Shown: piece after piece, positions 25,677-34,955 of the stretch
How positions within the stretch are numbered: the stretch's first letter is position 1
Layout of the letters: every line of letters starts with the position of its first letter
From: Pseudomonas sp. Z8(2022)
Lineage (GTDB): Bacteria; Pseudomonadota; Gammaproteobacteria; Pseudomonadales; Pseudomonadaceae
Assembly: GCF_025837155.1 (NCBI RefSeq)
Contig: NZ_CP107549.1
Span: forward strand, 4,216,001 to 4,280,000
Length of the DNA: 64,000 nucleotides
Direction of reading: 5' to 3'
Translations under genes and position numbers: made by a program
Notes under the pieces: generated by a model
Database searches by the model: none
Told to the model about the DNA's origin: nothing
What the model saw: only the letters and a program-made list of their open reading frames with translations

Positions 25677-26524
25677 GCTCCCTGGTAGGCGCTGCGCACT
25701 GCAGCGGCATCGGCCTGGACCGAGGTATCGACGTCACGCAGACGCTGCAGGAACCAGGCGTGGCGACGGCTGCGTTCCAGCGCCGGCCTGCCCTTGGCGA
25801 ACAGGCCATGCAGCTCGCTGCGAATGGCCTCGACGTCATCGGCCACGTAGCCGTCGACCAGGCCGCTGGCGTGGCGCTGCTCGCCGCCGGTCAGGCTCCA
25901 GATGAAGGGGCGGTCGCGCGAGTCATATTCATCGATCCCGGCTTCCTGCTCGATCACCTGCGGGCCGTTGAGCCCCAGGCGCGCCTCGCGGGTCACCAGC
26001 AGGTAGCTGCACAACCCGGCGGCGATGGACATGCCACCGAAGCAGCCGACCGGCCCGGCGACCAGGCCGATCACCGGCTGGTACTGGCGCAGCTCGACGA
26101 TGGCCGCCTGGATCTCGGCAATGGCCGCCAGGCCCAGGTTGGCTTCCTGCAGGCGCACGCCGCCGGTTTCCAGCAGCAGCACGGCGCGGGTCGGCGTGCC
26201 GTTACGGTTGTCTTCGGCGGCCAGCTCCAGGCTGCCTGCGATCTTCGCCCCGCCCACTTCACCCAGGCTGCCGCCCTGGAAGGCGCCCTCGATGGCGATC
26301 ACCACGGCTGGCTGGCCGTCGATCAGCCCCTTGGCCACCACCACGCCGTCATCGGCCTGGGGCACGATGCCCTGCCTGGGCAGCCAGGGCGAAATCAGCC
26401 GGGCGAAGGGGTCGAGCAGCTCGCGGAAGCTGCCGGCATCGAGCAGTGCGCGGGCCCGCTCGCGGGCACCGAGTTCGGTGAAGCTGCGCTGCGCCAGCAG
26501 GCGCTGGATGTTCTGCTCAGCCAT
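25673..26524 (-). CDS. mdcD: Malonate decarboxylase beta subunit MdcD
   Basis: 283 residues, carboxyltransferase fold homologous to the acetyl-CoA carboxylase beta side. GPVGCFGGMSIAAGLCSYLLVTREARLGLNGPQVIEQEAG is the conserved active-site region. Forms the catalytic pair with MdcE; overlaps mdcC by eight bases. Confidence 0.94.
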   Translation of the reverse strand: MAEQNIQRLLAQRSFTELGARERARALLDAGSFRELLDPFARLISPWLPRQGIVPQADDGVVVAKGLIDGQPAVVIAIEGAFQGGSLGEVGGAKIAGSLELAAEDNRNGTPTRAVLLLETGGVRLQEANLGLAAIAEIQAAIVELRQYQPVIGLVAGPVGCFGGMSIAAGLCSYLLVTREARLGLNGPQVIEQEAGIDEYDSRDRPFIWSLTGGEQRHASGLVDGYVADDVEAIRSELHGLFAKGRPALERSRRHAWFLQRLRDVDTSVQADAAAVRSAYQGA

Positions 26525-26819
26525 GGTTCAGTTCCTCCAGGCCCTGTTCCAGGCGCAGGCGCACCACACCGGGTGTAGCGCCGAAATCATGAATGGCAAT
26601 GTTCAGGGCGGGCAGCTGCTGCTGCTCGCGGAACATGCGCTCGAACAGCATCTGCCAGCGCGGCGCGCTGCCGTTGACCGAGGTGACCACCTCGATTGCC
26701 AGGGTGCCGGCCTGACCGGGTTCGAGCAGCACTTCCAGGTCGCCGGAGCCGACGCAGCCGACCAGCGCTCGGCCCTTGGCCGGTTGCCCGGCGGGGAATT
26801 GAAAAGACAGGGTTTCCAT
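26517..26819 (-). CDS. mdcC: Malonate decarboxylase acyl carrier protein MdcC (delta)
   Basis: 100 residues starting METLSFQF; the upstream open frame lies in mdcB and is not used. Ser25 in CVGSGDLEVL is the site where MdcG attaches the dephospho-CoA prosthetic arm. Length and Ser position match the family. It carries acetyl and malonyl groups between MdcA and MdcDE. Confidence 0.93.
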   Translation of the reverse strand: METLSFQFPAGQPAKGRALVGCVGSGDLEVLLEPGQAGTLAIEVVTSVNGSAPRWQMLFERMFREQQQLPALNIAIHDFGATPGVVRLRLEQGLEELNHG

Positions 26820-26820
26820 T

Positions 26821-27699
26821 TCACAGACTCCCAAGCTGCGCCGGCAGGCCACGCTGCAGGCGATCAAGGAACAGGGTGGCGGCGAGCAGATCGGCAGCGC
26901 CGCCAGGCGAGGCGCGTAGGCGCAGCATGTCGCGCTCCAGATCGCGCAGGCGGCGGCGACCGTCGAGGCTGGCGCAACCGCCAGCGGTGAGCACCGCACG
27001 GGCACCGCTCTGCATGCGGGTCAGCCCGGCGATGCCGGCGCGGTAAAGCACGCAGGTATCGGCCAGCCGGGTCATGATCGCCAGCAGCGCGTCCAGGCGG
27101 GCGTTCTGTTCCCCTGCCCAGGCAGCGCGGCTGCGCGCCAGTTGCGGCAGCGCCTGCTGGATTACCGCGGGGAAACCCAGTTGCGCTTCCTCGCGGGCAC
27201 CATGCACGCCGTACAGACGGCAGACCTGAGCGCCATGGCTGTCGCCGGTGGCCGGTGCAGCGCGATCGTTGAGCAGGGCCAGGCGCGCGGCGCGCAGGGC
27301 GACCTGGGCTGGAGCCAGCTCGCCGATCTCCAGTGCGGCAGCCGCGCTGAGCAGCCCCAGTGCCCAGATGGCGCCACGATGGGTGTTGACGCCACCGGTG
27401 ACGCGCAGCATTTCCTGCTCGCCTTCGCGGCCGATGCGGCCCACCTCTTCACGCAGCTGCAGATCAATCTCGCCACGCTGCTGGGCGGCTTCGGCCATGG
27501 CCTTGAAGCTCGGCCACAGGGCCAGCGCCGAGGCGTGCATCAAACCCAGGTGCAGATCGGTGTGCGCGCCGCTGCCGCGCCGGTCGACCAGGCCCGGCTT
27601 GGGCGACAGGTCGGCTTCGTCGATCAACGCCTCCACCGCCAGGTCGGCCAGCCAATCGCTCAGCGAGAGCTGGGGCTGAATTGCAGTCAGTGCATTCAT
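26821..27699 (-). CDS. mdcB: Triphosphoribosyl-dephospho-CoA synthase MdcB
   Basis: 292 residues, CitG/MdcB family. Conserved parts include SPKPGLVDRRGSGAHTDLHL near residues 32-51 and VTGGVNTHRGAIWALG, the ATP/dephospho-CoA site. It makes the prosthetic group precursor. Start ATG overlaps the mdcA stop by one base (TGATG), so the ATG at 27699 is chosen. Confidence 0.93.
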   Translation of the reverse strand: MNALTAIQPQLSLSDWLADLAVEALIDEADLSPKPGLVDRRGSGAHTDLHLGLMHASALALWPSFKAMAEAAQQRGEIDLQLREEVGRIGREGEQEMLRVTGGVNTHRGAIWALGLLSAAAALEIGELAPAQVALRAARLALLNDRAAPATGDSHGAQVCRLYGVHGAREEAQLGFPAVIQQALPQLARSRAAWAGEQNARLDALLAIMTRLADTCVLYRAGIAGLTRMQSGARAVLTAGGCASLDGRRRLRDLERDMLRLRASPGGAADLLAATLFLDRLQRGLPAQLGSL

Positions 27700-29366
27700 C
27701 ACCAGCTCCTGAACTTGGCAGGCGGGTTGTACAGGCCGCCCGACCACTCGACCAGTTCGGCGATGCTCTTGGCCGCGAGCAGTTCGCGGCTGGCATCGGT
27801 GCGACGGATGCCCAGGTCTTCGGGCAGGGCGATCAGCCCTTCGCGGCGCATGCGCGCGGTTTCCTTCGGATCGTGGCGCAGACCGATGGCGGTGACGCCG
27901 GCCACCGCGGCGATCATCGCCTGGCGTTCTTCCAGGGAGCGCGCCTTGTACAGGTAGGCGATGCCTTCCTCGGTGAGCAGGTGGGTGACGTCGTCGCCGT
28001 AGATCATGATCGGCGCCAGCGGCATGCCGGCCTTCTTCGCCACGTCGACGGCATCCAGACGCTCGACGAAAGTCGGTTTGCCGCCCTCCTGGAAGGTCTC
28101 GACCATCTGTACCACCAGCTTCTTGCCGCGCTCGAGCATCGTCACCGGGCCTTCGCCGCCGGGCGTCGCCATGTCCAGCCAGGCCGGCGTGCTGTGGCGA
28201 CGACCGCGCGGGTCGTGACCCATGTTCGGCGCACCGCCGAAGCCGGCCAGGCGCCCACGGGTCACGGTGGAGGAATGGCCATCACCATCGACCTGCAGCG
28301 TGGCACCGATGAACAGATCGACCGCGTACTGCCCGGCCAGCTGGCACATCAGGCGGTTGGAGCGCATCGAGCCGTCGCGGCCGGTGAAGAACACGTCCGG
28401 ACGCTGAGCGATATAGCCTTCCATGCCCAGCTCGGTGCCAAAGCAATGCACGCTTTCCACCCAGCCGGTTTCGATGGCCGGGATCAGCGTCGGGTGCGGG
28501 TTGAGCGTCCAGTTGCGGCAGATCTTGCCCTTCAGGCCCAGCGACTCGCCGTAGGTCGGCAGGATCAGCTCGATGGCGGCAGTGTTGAAGCCGATGCCGT
28601 GGTTAAGCGACTGCACATTATGTTTTTCGTAGATGCCGCGGATCGCCATCATCGCCATCAACACGTGCACCGGCTTGATATGACGCGGGTCGCGGGTGAA
28701 CAGCGGCTCGATGTAGAAGGGCTTGTCGGCGACCACCACGAAGTCGACCCAGGAGGCGGGGATGTCCACGCGCGGCAGTTCGTCGACGATCTCGTTGACC
28801 TGGAAGATCACGATGCCGTCGGAAAACGCGGTGGGCTCGACCAGCGCCGGGGTGTCCTCGGTGCTCGGGCCGGTGTAGATGTTGCCGTGGCGGTCGGCCT
28901 GAAAGCCGGCGACCAGCGCGACGTTGGGGATCAGGTCCACCAGCAGGCGCGAGTAGAGTTCGATGTAGGTATGGATGGCGCCGACTTCCAGCAGGCCGTC
29001 TTCCAGCAGCTGGCCGATGCGCAGGCTCTGCGGCCCGGCGAAGGAGAAGTCGAGCTTGCGCGCAATGCCGCGTTCGAACAGATCGAGGTGCTCGGCGCGG
29101 CTGACGCTGGGCATGATCATGTGCAGATCGTGCAGGCGGCCGGGGTCGGCCTGGGCCAGCGAGCGGGAAAGGAAATCCGCCTGCTTCTGGTTGTTGCCTT
29201 CGAGCACCACACGGTCGCCGGGAGCGATCAGCGCTTCGAGGGCGGCCACGATCCTGTCGCTGGGCAGCACCACGCCATCGGCGAGGTGACGCACCTGATC
29301 GAGTCGCCGCGCTTTTTCCGCGCGACGGCGCGACCACTGCGGCGGTGGGGATATTGTTGTTGTCAT
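27699..29366 (-). CDS. mdcA: Malonate decarboxylase alpha subunit MdcA (acetyl-ACP:malonate ACP transferase)
   Basis: 555 residues beginning MTTTISPPPQWSRRR, with GTGGAG as ribosome site; the GTG at 29378 is part of that site. Family-I CoA-transferase-like fold; it swaps malonate for acetate on the carrier protein. First gene of the nine-gene mdcABCDEGH-madLM run, all tightly spaced or overlapping, so one transcript is likely. The promoter should lie in the 100 bases before it. Confidence 0.95.
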   Translation of the reverse strand: MTTTISPPPQWSRRRAEKARRLDQVRHLADGVVLPSDRIVAALEALIAPGDRVVLEGNNQKQADFLSRSLAQADPGRLHDLHMIMPSVSRAEHLDLFERGIARKLDFSFAGPQSLRIGQLLEDGLLEVGAIHTYIELYSRLLVDLIPNVALVAGFQADRHGNIYTGPSTEDTPALVEPTAFSDGIVIFQVNEIVDELPRVDIPASWVDFVVVADKPFYIEPLFTRDPRHIKPVHVLMAMMAIRGIYEKHNVQSLNHGIGFNTAAIELILPTYGESLGLKGKICRNWTLNPHPTLIPAIETGWVESVHCFGTELGMEGYIAQRPDVFFTGRDGSMRSNRLMCQLAGQYAVDLFIGATLQVDGDGHSSTVTRGRLAGFGGAPNMGHDPRGRRHSTPAWLDMATPGGEGPVTMLERGKKLVVQMVETFQEGGKPTFVERLDAVDVAKKAGMPLAPIMIYGDDVTHLLTEEGIAYLYKARSLEERQAMIAAVAGVTAIGLRHDPKETARMRREGLIALPEDLGIRRTDASRELLAAKSIAELVEWSGGLYNPPAKFRSW

Positions 29367-29471
29367 TGAAGACTCCACGAGTTCCGCTGTCGTGGAGGCA
29401 CCTTAGGAGCGTGACCGCCAGGTCATCAATCAAGCTGGCCGCGCAATCGTTACGCTCAGGTTAACGATTGC

Positions 29472-30443
29472 TCAAATGTGGGCGTCAGCAGCGCCATCCA
29501 GGGTCGAGTGCACAGGCATCTTGGCTACCTCCAGCCGGTCACGACCGCGTTGCTTGGCCTGGTAGAGCAGCTTGTCGACGCTGTTGAGGAAATCCAGCGC
29601 ACGGTCTTGGGGGCCGGGTACGATGGTGCCGACACCGAGGCTGATGGTGAGCATGGACGACACCGACGAGCGCTCATGGGGAATGCGCTGCTGGCGCACC
29701 TGCTGGCGGCAGCGCTCGGCGATGTGGCGGGCGGCGGCCTCGTCGGTATCCGGCAGCACCAGCACGAATTCCTCGCCGCCGAAGCGGCCGATGAAATCCC
29801 GGGGCCGGCTGGCCGCGCGGCTCAGCGCCTGGCCGACACTCTTCAGGCAATCGTCGCCCTGGATATGGCCATAGTGGTCGTTGAACTGCTTGAAGTGATC
29901 GATATCCAGCAGGATCAGCGACAGCGGCTGCTGGGTGCGCTGGGCATTGGCCCATTCGCTGGCCAGCACCGTGTCGAACATGCGCCGGTTGGCGACGCCG
30001 GTGAGACCGTCCTTGTAGGAGTATTCCTCCAGCTGCTTCTGCAGGGTCAGCAGCTGTTCCTCAGTCTTCTTGCGCTCGCTGATGTCGAACATGAAGCCGA
30101 TCAGCGAATCCACCTCGCCGTTGTCGTCGCGCACCACGTGCACCACGTCGCGAATCCACACGTAGTCGCCAGCGGCGGTCAGCGCACGGTAGTCAGCCTC
30201 ATGATCGACGCCGTTCTGCGATTGCGCGACGCAGAATTGCACCACCTTCTCGCGGTCGTCCGGGTGCATGCGTGTCGCCCAGTCTTCGGCGCTGACCCAG
30301 CTGGCCTGCGACCAGCCCAGCAGCGTCTCGATCTGCGGGCCGATGTAGGCGAAGGTCATGGTCTTCCAGTCGATCTTCCAGGGGATCGCCCGGGTGGACT
30401 CCAGAAGAGTCTTGTAAACCGCCTGATCAGTTGCTTCGCTCAT
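29472..30443 (-). CDS. PAS-GGDEF diguanylate cyclase
   Basis: 323 residues. A PAS domain with PAC tail occupies residues 10-125 (WVWIRDV-like and ISERKKTEEQL ending), then a short coiled linker and a GGDEF domain (150-310). The active site GGEEF is intact, and RPRD five residues before it is a complete product-inhibition I-site, so an active, c-di-GMP-feedback-regulated cyclase is expected. No membrane segment or signal peptide: cytosolic. An AGAGG site precedes the ATG at 30443. It sits between the malonate and lateral flagellar loci; a role in the swim/swarm/biofilm switch is possible but unproven. Confidence 0.9.
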   Translation of the reverse strand: MSEATDQAVYKTLLESTRAIPWKIDWKTMTFAYIGPQIETLLGWSQASWVSAEDWATRMHPDDREKVVQFCVAQSQNGVDHEADYRALTAAGDYVWIRDVVHVVRDDNGEVDSLIGFMFDISERKKTEEQLLTLQKQLEEYSYKDGLTGVANRRMFDTVLASEWANAQRTQQPLSLILLDIDHFKQFNDHYGHIQGDDCLKSVGQALSRAASRPRDFIGRFGGEEFVLVLPDTDEAAARHIAERCRQQVRQQRIPHERSSVSSMLTISLGVGTIVPGPQDRALDFLNSVDKLLYQAKQRGRDRLEVAKMPVHSTLDGAADAHI

Positions 30444-30522
30444 GCCTGCCACCTCTGCCCGCGTTGCGCTTCGTTATAGCGCAAAAAGCGGGCGGCCGAA
30501 GTGGCGATCCGGCGAACGACTG

Positions 30523-31305
30523 TCAGGCCTCTTTGGCCTGCAGACCTGCGTACAGGCGGGTCAGCTCGTTGAGCTGGCGGAACAGCGAGTCGGTGCTGAC
30601 GGTGATCACGGTCGGCACGAAGTCCTGCGCAGCGTGCAGGTCGATACCCTTGAGGGTGAACCCCCAGTGGGCACGCGCGCGACGCTGCGCATTGGCGATT
30701 TCCTCGTTCGGCGTGCCGCGGGCTTCCAGTTCCTTGAGGATGATTTCGAAATCGCTCACCGCCTTGTCCAGCTTGGCGTCCAGATCCGGGGCCTGCACTT
30801 GCCAGGACTTGGCCATGTAGAGCATGGCGATGCGCTGGGTCTGCACGCGGGCCCAGCCGGTGCGGTGCACGGAGGCGCCCATGGCACCCAGGTGCTTGCC
30901 CATCAGGTCGCTGACGTTCTGCGTCTGTTGCAGCAGCTCCTCGCTGGTGGCCAGTACTGCCGCGGCCTTGGCGTGATCCGGCTTGGCTTCGATCTGCTGG
31001 CGATGGGCAGCCCAGGTGGCATCGACCTTGGCCAGCGCAGCCTTGATCTCGGCAGTCGGCGCGTAGCCGGTCAGCGCCTTCTGGCTGGCGTCGAAACGAT
31101 CAACGGTTTCCTTGAGCTGACGCTGGGCCATGTCGACACGCACATCGGCGCCCAGCATCAGGTAGTTCTTGACCATGCGCTGGGTCAGCGAGCGTTGCAG
31201 GCCGGCCATGTTCATGGCTTCGGAATCGCTCAACTGCGCAAGGCTGGGCATGCTCACCAGGGCGGTGCAGGCAAGCAGAATGACGGACAGGTACTTCTTC
31301 AACAC
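30523..31305 (-). CDS. Secreted PilJ-N/NIT-like sensor domain protein without transducer
   Basis: About 260 residues from a GTG preceded by GGAG, giving a clean signal peptide (LKKYLSVILLACTALVSMPSLA). The mature part is helical with two copies of the PilJ N-terminal motif, SLTQRMVKNYLMLG (early) and TQRIAMLYMAKSWQV (middle), which in PilJ and nitrate sensors line the ligand-binding bundle. There is no transmembrane anchor after it and no methyl-accepting domain, so it is a free periplasmic protein. Downstream of it on the same strand, 80 bases away, is the PAS-GGDEF cyclase. Function unknown. Confidence 0.7.
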   Translation of the reverse strand: MLKKYLSVILLACTALVSMPSLAQLSDSEAMNMAGLQRSLTQRMVKNYLMLGADVRVDMAQRQLKETVDRFDASQKALTGYAPTAEIKAALAKVDATWAAHRQQIEAKPDHAKAAAVLATSEELLQQTQNVSDLMGKHLGAMGASVHRTGWARVQTQRIAMLYMAKSWQVQAPDLDAKLDKAVSDFEIILKELEARGTPNEEIANAQRRARAHWGFTLKGIDLHAAQDFVPTVITVSTDSLFRQLNELTRLYAGLQAKEA

Positions 31306-31534
31306 GTCGGTACTCCAATTCGAGGACAAGGCAATGCACCGCAGGCGAAGGCCGGCGGTGTAGGGGGAACCCTTTGGGGCGGGGTTTTTTATTGGAATGC
31401 GGGAGGCAGTTTCGGTGGGCGACTGGCCCAGATGCTGCGGAAAAAGGGCGCGATGATAGCCAGCAAAGGGCCATCATTCTGTGCAGTCAGTCATGAAGCG
31501 GACGACTGGTCGTCATCTTTTGCCGCGTTCGAAT

Positions 31535-31580
31535 AAAAAAGCCGCCAGTCGCCATGAAGCAGGGGGAGGCGACTGACGGC
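31535..31580 (-). terminator. Terminator of the lateral flagellar flgB-lafW operon
   Basis: Thirteen-base arms GCCGCCAGTCGCC / GGCGACTGACGGC (one mismatch) with a T-run on the minus strand, 22 bases after the last gene of the operon. Confidence 0.85.
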
Positions 31581-31601
31581 TGAGGAGCCTGGTTAACGTG
31601 C

Positions 31602-32630
31602 TCAGGACAACAGACTGACCACCGTGGATCGGCTGATATTGGCCTGAGCGACGACGGTCTGGGTCACCGCGGCATAGCTGCTGGGGCTACGGCGCATGAG
31701 GTTGAAGACTTCGCTGGCGAATTCACGCGCCCACTCGCGCTCGTTCTGCTCGGCATGACGGGCGAGGAATTCGCGAATTTCCTCCTGACGATGGCTGAGC
31801 TGCTCGCGCAACGAGCCGATCTTTTCCAGCGCCGCCACCACCTCGTCCAGCGCCCGGCGCAACTCGCGGGCACCATCCAGGCGAGCGGCGTCGGGCAGGC
31901 TGAGCAACCGTTCTTCCTGGCTGACGACCGGCGCCGGGGCCTTGGCTGCCAGCTTGCCATCGCCCTGCACGCGCAGCTCGCCCTTGATCTGCTGCCACTC
32001 GCTTTCGCGAGCACTGAATTTCAGCGCGCCGCCATTATCGACTTCGGCGCGAATACCGGCCGGGCCGAGCCCGACGTTGAAGCGGCGCAGGATCTGCTGC
32101 TCGCTCAGCCCCTCGTCGAGCACCACCGCCAGCGGTTCGGCCAGCTTGCGCCCGGCGCTGAACAACAGGGTTTCCTTGCCGGCCTGCTGCACGCTGGTAA
32201 TCGAATCCAGGCCCTGCAGGCTGAAGCGGCTACGCACCGGTTCATTGAGGCGCAGCTTGAAGCTGGCGTCCAGCGCCTCGCCAGACCGCTGACCACGCTC
32301 GGCGAGCAGCTTGTTCACCTGTTCCAGCTCGCGCTTGAGCCCTTCACGCTCGCCGATCTGAGCGTTGCTCAGCTCACGACTGAGGCTGAGCTTGAGCTGG
32401 CCGAGACGCGCGGCCAGTTCACCCAGGTAGCTTTCGGCCGCCTGCATCGAGGTCAACTGCTGATTGAGCTGCAGGTTGAAGGTGGCACTCTTGCCGCGCG
32501 GTTGCGGTGCCTGCTCGGCAGCGGGTGCCTGCTTGCGCTGGCGCTGTACCGCCTGCTCGCCCTGCACCGGGCGCCGCGCCTGTGGATCAAGCGCAGTGAC
32601 GACGGGCAGCTGGGTATCGACCTTGATCAC
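31602..32630 (-). CDS. Lateral flagellar hook-associated-type protein (LafW-like), uncertain
   Basis: 342 residues, hydrophilic, no signal peptide or membrane segment. A Pro/Gln-rich N-terminus (residues 15-45) leads to a coiled-coil-like stretch (50-120), a middle beta-rich part, and a second helical stretch (245-320) with REEIREFLARHAEQNEREWAREF. The last residues VTQTVVAQANISRSTVVSLLS resemble the helical ends of axial flagellar proteins. It follows flgL by 12 bases and is the last gene of the operon, the position of lafW in E. coli Flag-2 clusters. I recognise the position better than the sequence; a dedicated chaperone or length-control factor is an alternative. Confidence 0.55.
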   Translation of the reverse strand: MIKVDTQLPVVTALDPQARRPVQGEQAVQRQRKQAPAAEQAPQPRGKSATFNLQLNQQLTSMQAAESYLGELAARLGQLKLSLSRELSNAQIGEREGLKRELEQVNKLLAERGQRSGEALDASFKLRLNEPVRSRFSLQGLDSITSVQQAGKETLLFSAGRKLAEPLAVVLDEGLSEQQILRRFNVGLGPAGIRAEVDNGGALKFSARESEWQQIKGELRVQGDGKLAAKAPAPVVSQEERLLSLPDAARLDGARELRRALDEVVAALEKIGSLREQLSHRQEEIREFLARHAEQNEREWAREFASEVFNLMRRSPSSYAAVTQTVVAQANISRSTVVSLLS

Positions 32631-32642
32631 CAGTGTCTCTCC

Positions 32643-33560
32643 TTACAGCAGACTGAACAGCGACATCTGGTTGATCTTCAGGTAGGTCTTCTGCGTCGCA
32701 CCCAGGGCCAGCTGGTAGTTGTTCAGATCGATGGTCGCCCCGGCGTAGTCGAGCTGCGACAGCTCGCCCTCGATCTTCTGGTTGACCAGCGACACGTCCT
32801 CGTTGCTTTCGTTGAGCAGAGTCAGGGCATTCTGCCGGCCGCCAAGCTCGGTGATGGTGCCCAGAACGCGACCGTGGGTTTCGTCCAGCGTGTCGATGGT
32901 TGCGATGATCTGCTGGCGCACGGCCGGATCGGTGGCATCCAGCGCCGGGTCCCGGAGGGTGTTGATCAGGCTGCGCAGCTCGTTGAGCATGCTCACGCCC
33001 GCGCCATAGACGCTCGCCGCGGTAACGTTCTCGTCGACCAGCACACCATTGGCCACGGCGGCCTGACGGTGCTTGTCGTTGCCGGTCAGGCTGTAGGTCT
33101 GGGTCGCGGCGTCGAAGCTCAGCGCCGGGGTGTCGCTGAGGGTACCGGAGAACAGGTAGCGGCCTTCTTCGTCGCGCACATTGGCGAAGCTGAAGATAGT
33201 GTCTTCGATGATCGACAGCTCGCCGGCCATGGCGGACAGGTCTTCGCTGGTGTTGGAGCCGTTGGCCGCCCACAGCAGCAGATCGCGCACGTTGAGCATG
33301 GCGTCGGAGGTGGACTTGAGGTTGGCCTCCTGGGTCGACAGGCTGCCCGAGACGTTGCCGATGTTCTTGCGGAACTGCTCCAGGCTCGCCTCTTCACGCT
33401 GCACGCGCAGCACCCGGACACTGGCGATGGGGTCGTCGGACGGCAGCAGGATGCGCTTGCCGGTGGCCATCTGCTGCATCAGCTTGCCCAGTTCGGCGGA
33501 ACTGCCGTTCATCGAGTTGTGCATCATCGAGGTGATCTGCGAGTTGGTGATGCGCATCAT
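32643..33560 (-). CDS. flgL: Lateral flagellar hook-filament junction protein FlgL
   Basis: 305 residues of flagellin-like architecture. N-terminal helix MRITNSQITSMMHNSMNGSSAELGKLMQQMATGKRILLPSDDPIAS and C-terminal helix NYQLALGATQKTYLKINQMSLFSLL are the paired D0 segments; the middle domain is short. It joins the hook, through FlgK, to the filament. Two adjacent ATG codons are possible starts. In the same operon as flgK, 24 bases downstream. Confidence 0.93.
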   Translation of the reverse strand: MMRITNSQITSMMHNSMNGSSAELGKLMQQMATGKRILLPSDDPIASVRVLRVQREEASLEQFRKNIGNVSGSLSTQEANLKSTSDAMLNVRDLLLWAANGSNTSEDLSAMAGELSIIEDTIFSFANVRDEEGRYLFSGTLSDTPALSFDAATQTYSLTGNDKHRQAAVANGVLVDENVTAASVYGAGVSMLNELRSLINTLRDPALDATDPAVRQQIIATIDTLDETHGRVLGTITELGGRQNALTLLNESNEDVSLVNQKIEGELSQLDYAGATIDLNNYQLALGATQKTYLKINQMSLFSLL

Positions 33561-33584
33561 GGCGAAATCTCTCTGGAAGGCGCG

Positions 33585-34952
33585 TCAGAACGCGGCAAGC
33601 ATGTCGTCGAACAGCTGGTTGGCAGTGGTGATCACCTTCATGTTGGCCTGATAGGCCTGCTGATAGGTCATCAGGTTGACCGCTTCCTCGTCCAGACTCA
33701 CGGCACTGACGCTGTCGCGTTGCGACTGGGCCTGCTGGGTCACGGTGGTGGCGGACTTGAGGTCGGCCTGATTCTGCCGGCTGTTGCTGGCGACCTGGCC
33801 GAGCAGGCCGGCGTAGGCGTCGTTGAGCGTGACCTGGCTGCCGTTCAGGGTGATGGTCTGGTTCTTCAGGGCGAGCAGGCCCAGCAGCGTTTCGTTGTTA
33901 CCGGTTTCGCCTGCAGCAGAGGACAGTGCCAGTTGCTCGGCTGCCAGCGGCTCGACACTCAACAGCGCGCTGGTGCTGGCAGGGTCGTAGGCGAACAGCG
34001 GTTGACCCGGGTTGCCGTTGAGGTCGAAACCGGTGACGAGCACGTCATTGACCATCTGCGCCAGCTGGCTGGCCATGTCGTGCAGGGCCGCCAGGTTCGG
34101 CCGCAGGCTGCCGTACTCGACATCGTGGAGACCACCGAAGGCGCCACCGAAGCCATCCTGACGCAGCGGGAAGCTGGTACCGGCGAAGGCCAGGCCGACT
34201 TCCTGCTCGCCAGTCGCGGTCATCGCCACCTTGAGCTGACCGGCAGTCGGGCCGGCGACCAGCGGCTGGCCGTTGGCCAGGGCGACGCTGACCGCGCCAT
34301 CCGCCGTTTCGTTGATGCGCAGCCTGGCGAACTGGCTGAGCTGACCGATCAGGCTCTCGCGATGATCGCGCAGCGCGGTGCTGTCACCCTTGACCGACTC
34401 GGTCTCGACGATCTTCTTGTTCAGCAGCGCGATGTTCTCGGTCAGGCCGTTGATTTCGGTGGCCATGGCCGTGCGCTGCTCCTGCAGTGCCTTGATCTGC
34501 GCATCGATGTTGCTGCTCAGACCGTTGAAGCGCTGTGCCAGGTTGCCGGCCTCACTGATGATCTGCTGGCGAAGGGCAATGGAGCCAGGCGTGGCGCTGG
34601 CTTCGCTGAGCGCAGCGAAGAACTGGTCGAGGCCGGCACTGATGCTCGAACCGTCGCCGGCCATCAGCGCCTCCAGCGCAGTCAGATACTGCTGCGAAGC
34701 GCTGTAGAAATTCTGCTCGGTGGTCGCACGCCACAGTTGCTGGTTGTGGAATTCGTTGGTCATGCGGCGGATGCTGATCACCTCGACACCGCCGCCGACA
34801 CTCAGACCGCCCTGCCCGCCCAGTGACCCGGTAATGGTCTGCAGGCGGCTGAAACCCGGCGTATTGACGTTGGCGATGTTCTGCCCGGTGCTGGCCAGGG
34901 CGACCTGGCTGGCCCGCACGCCGCTGTAGGCGATCTGGTTGAGGATGCTCAC
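33585..34952 (-). CDS. flgK: Lateral flagellar hook-associated protein FlgK
   Basis: 455 residues, somewhat shorter than polar FlgK proteins. The N-terminus (SILNQIAYSGVRASQVALASTGQNIANVNTPGFSR) has the rod/hook signature ANVNTPG, and the C-terminus (SVSAVSLDEEAVNLMTYQQAYQANMKVITTANQLFDDML) has the matching terminal helix. It caps the hook and starts the filament junction. Three bases separate it from flgJ. Confidence 0.94.
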   Translation of the reverse strand: MSILNQIAYSGVRASQVALASTGQNIANVNTPGFSRLQTITGSLGGQGGLSVGGGVEVISIRRMTNEFHNQQLWRATTEQNFYSASQQYLTALEALMAGDGSSISAGLDQFFAALSEASATPGSIALRQQIISEAGNLAQRFNGLSSNIDAQIKALQEQRTAMATEINGLTENIALLNKKIVETESVKGDSTALRDHRESLIGQLSQFARLRINETADGAVSVALANGQPLVAGPTAGQLKVAMTATGEQEVGLAFAGTSFPLRQDGFGGAFGGLHDVEYGSLRPNLAALHDMASQLAQMVNDVLVTGFDLNGNPGQPLFAYDPASTSALLSVEPLAAEQLALSSAAGETGNNETLLGLLALKNQTITLNGSQVTLNDAYAGLLGQVASNSRQNQADLKSATTVTQQAQSQRDSVSAVSLDEEAVNLMTYQQAYQANMKVITTANQLFDDMLAAF

Positions 34953-34955
34953 GAA

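Noticed and set aside
31755..34826. 1023-residue open frame on the plus strand
   Set aside because: It runs antisense through lafW, flgL and flgK, which have clear family motifs on the minus strand. Long antisense frames are common at this GC and codon bias.
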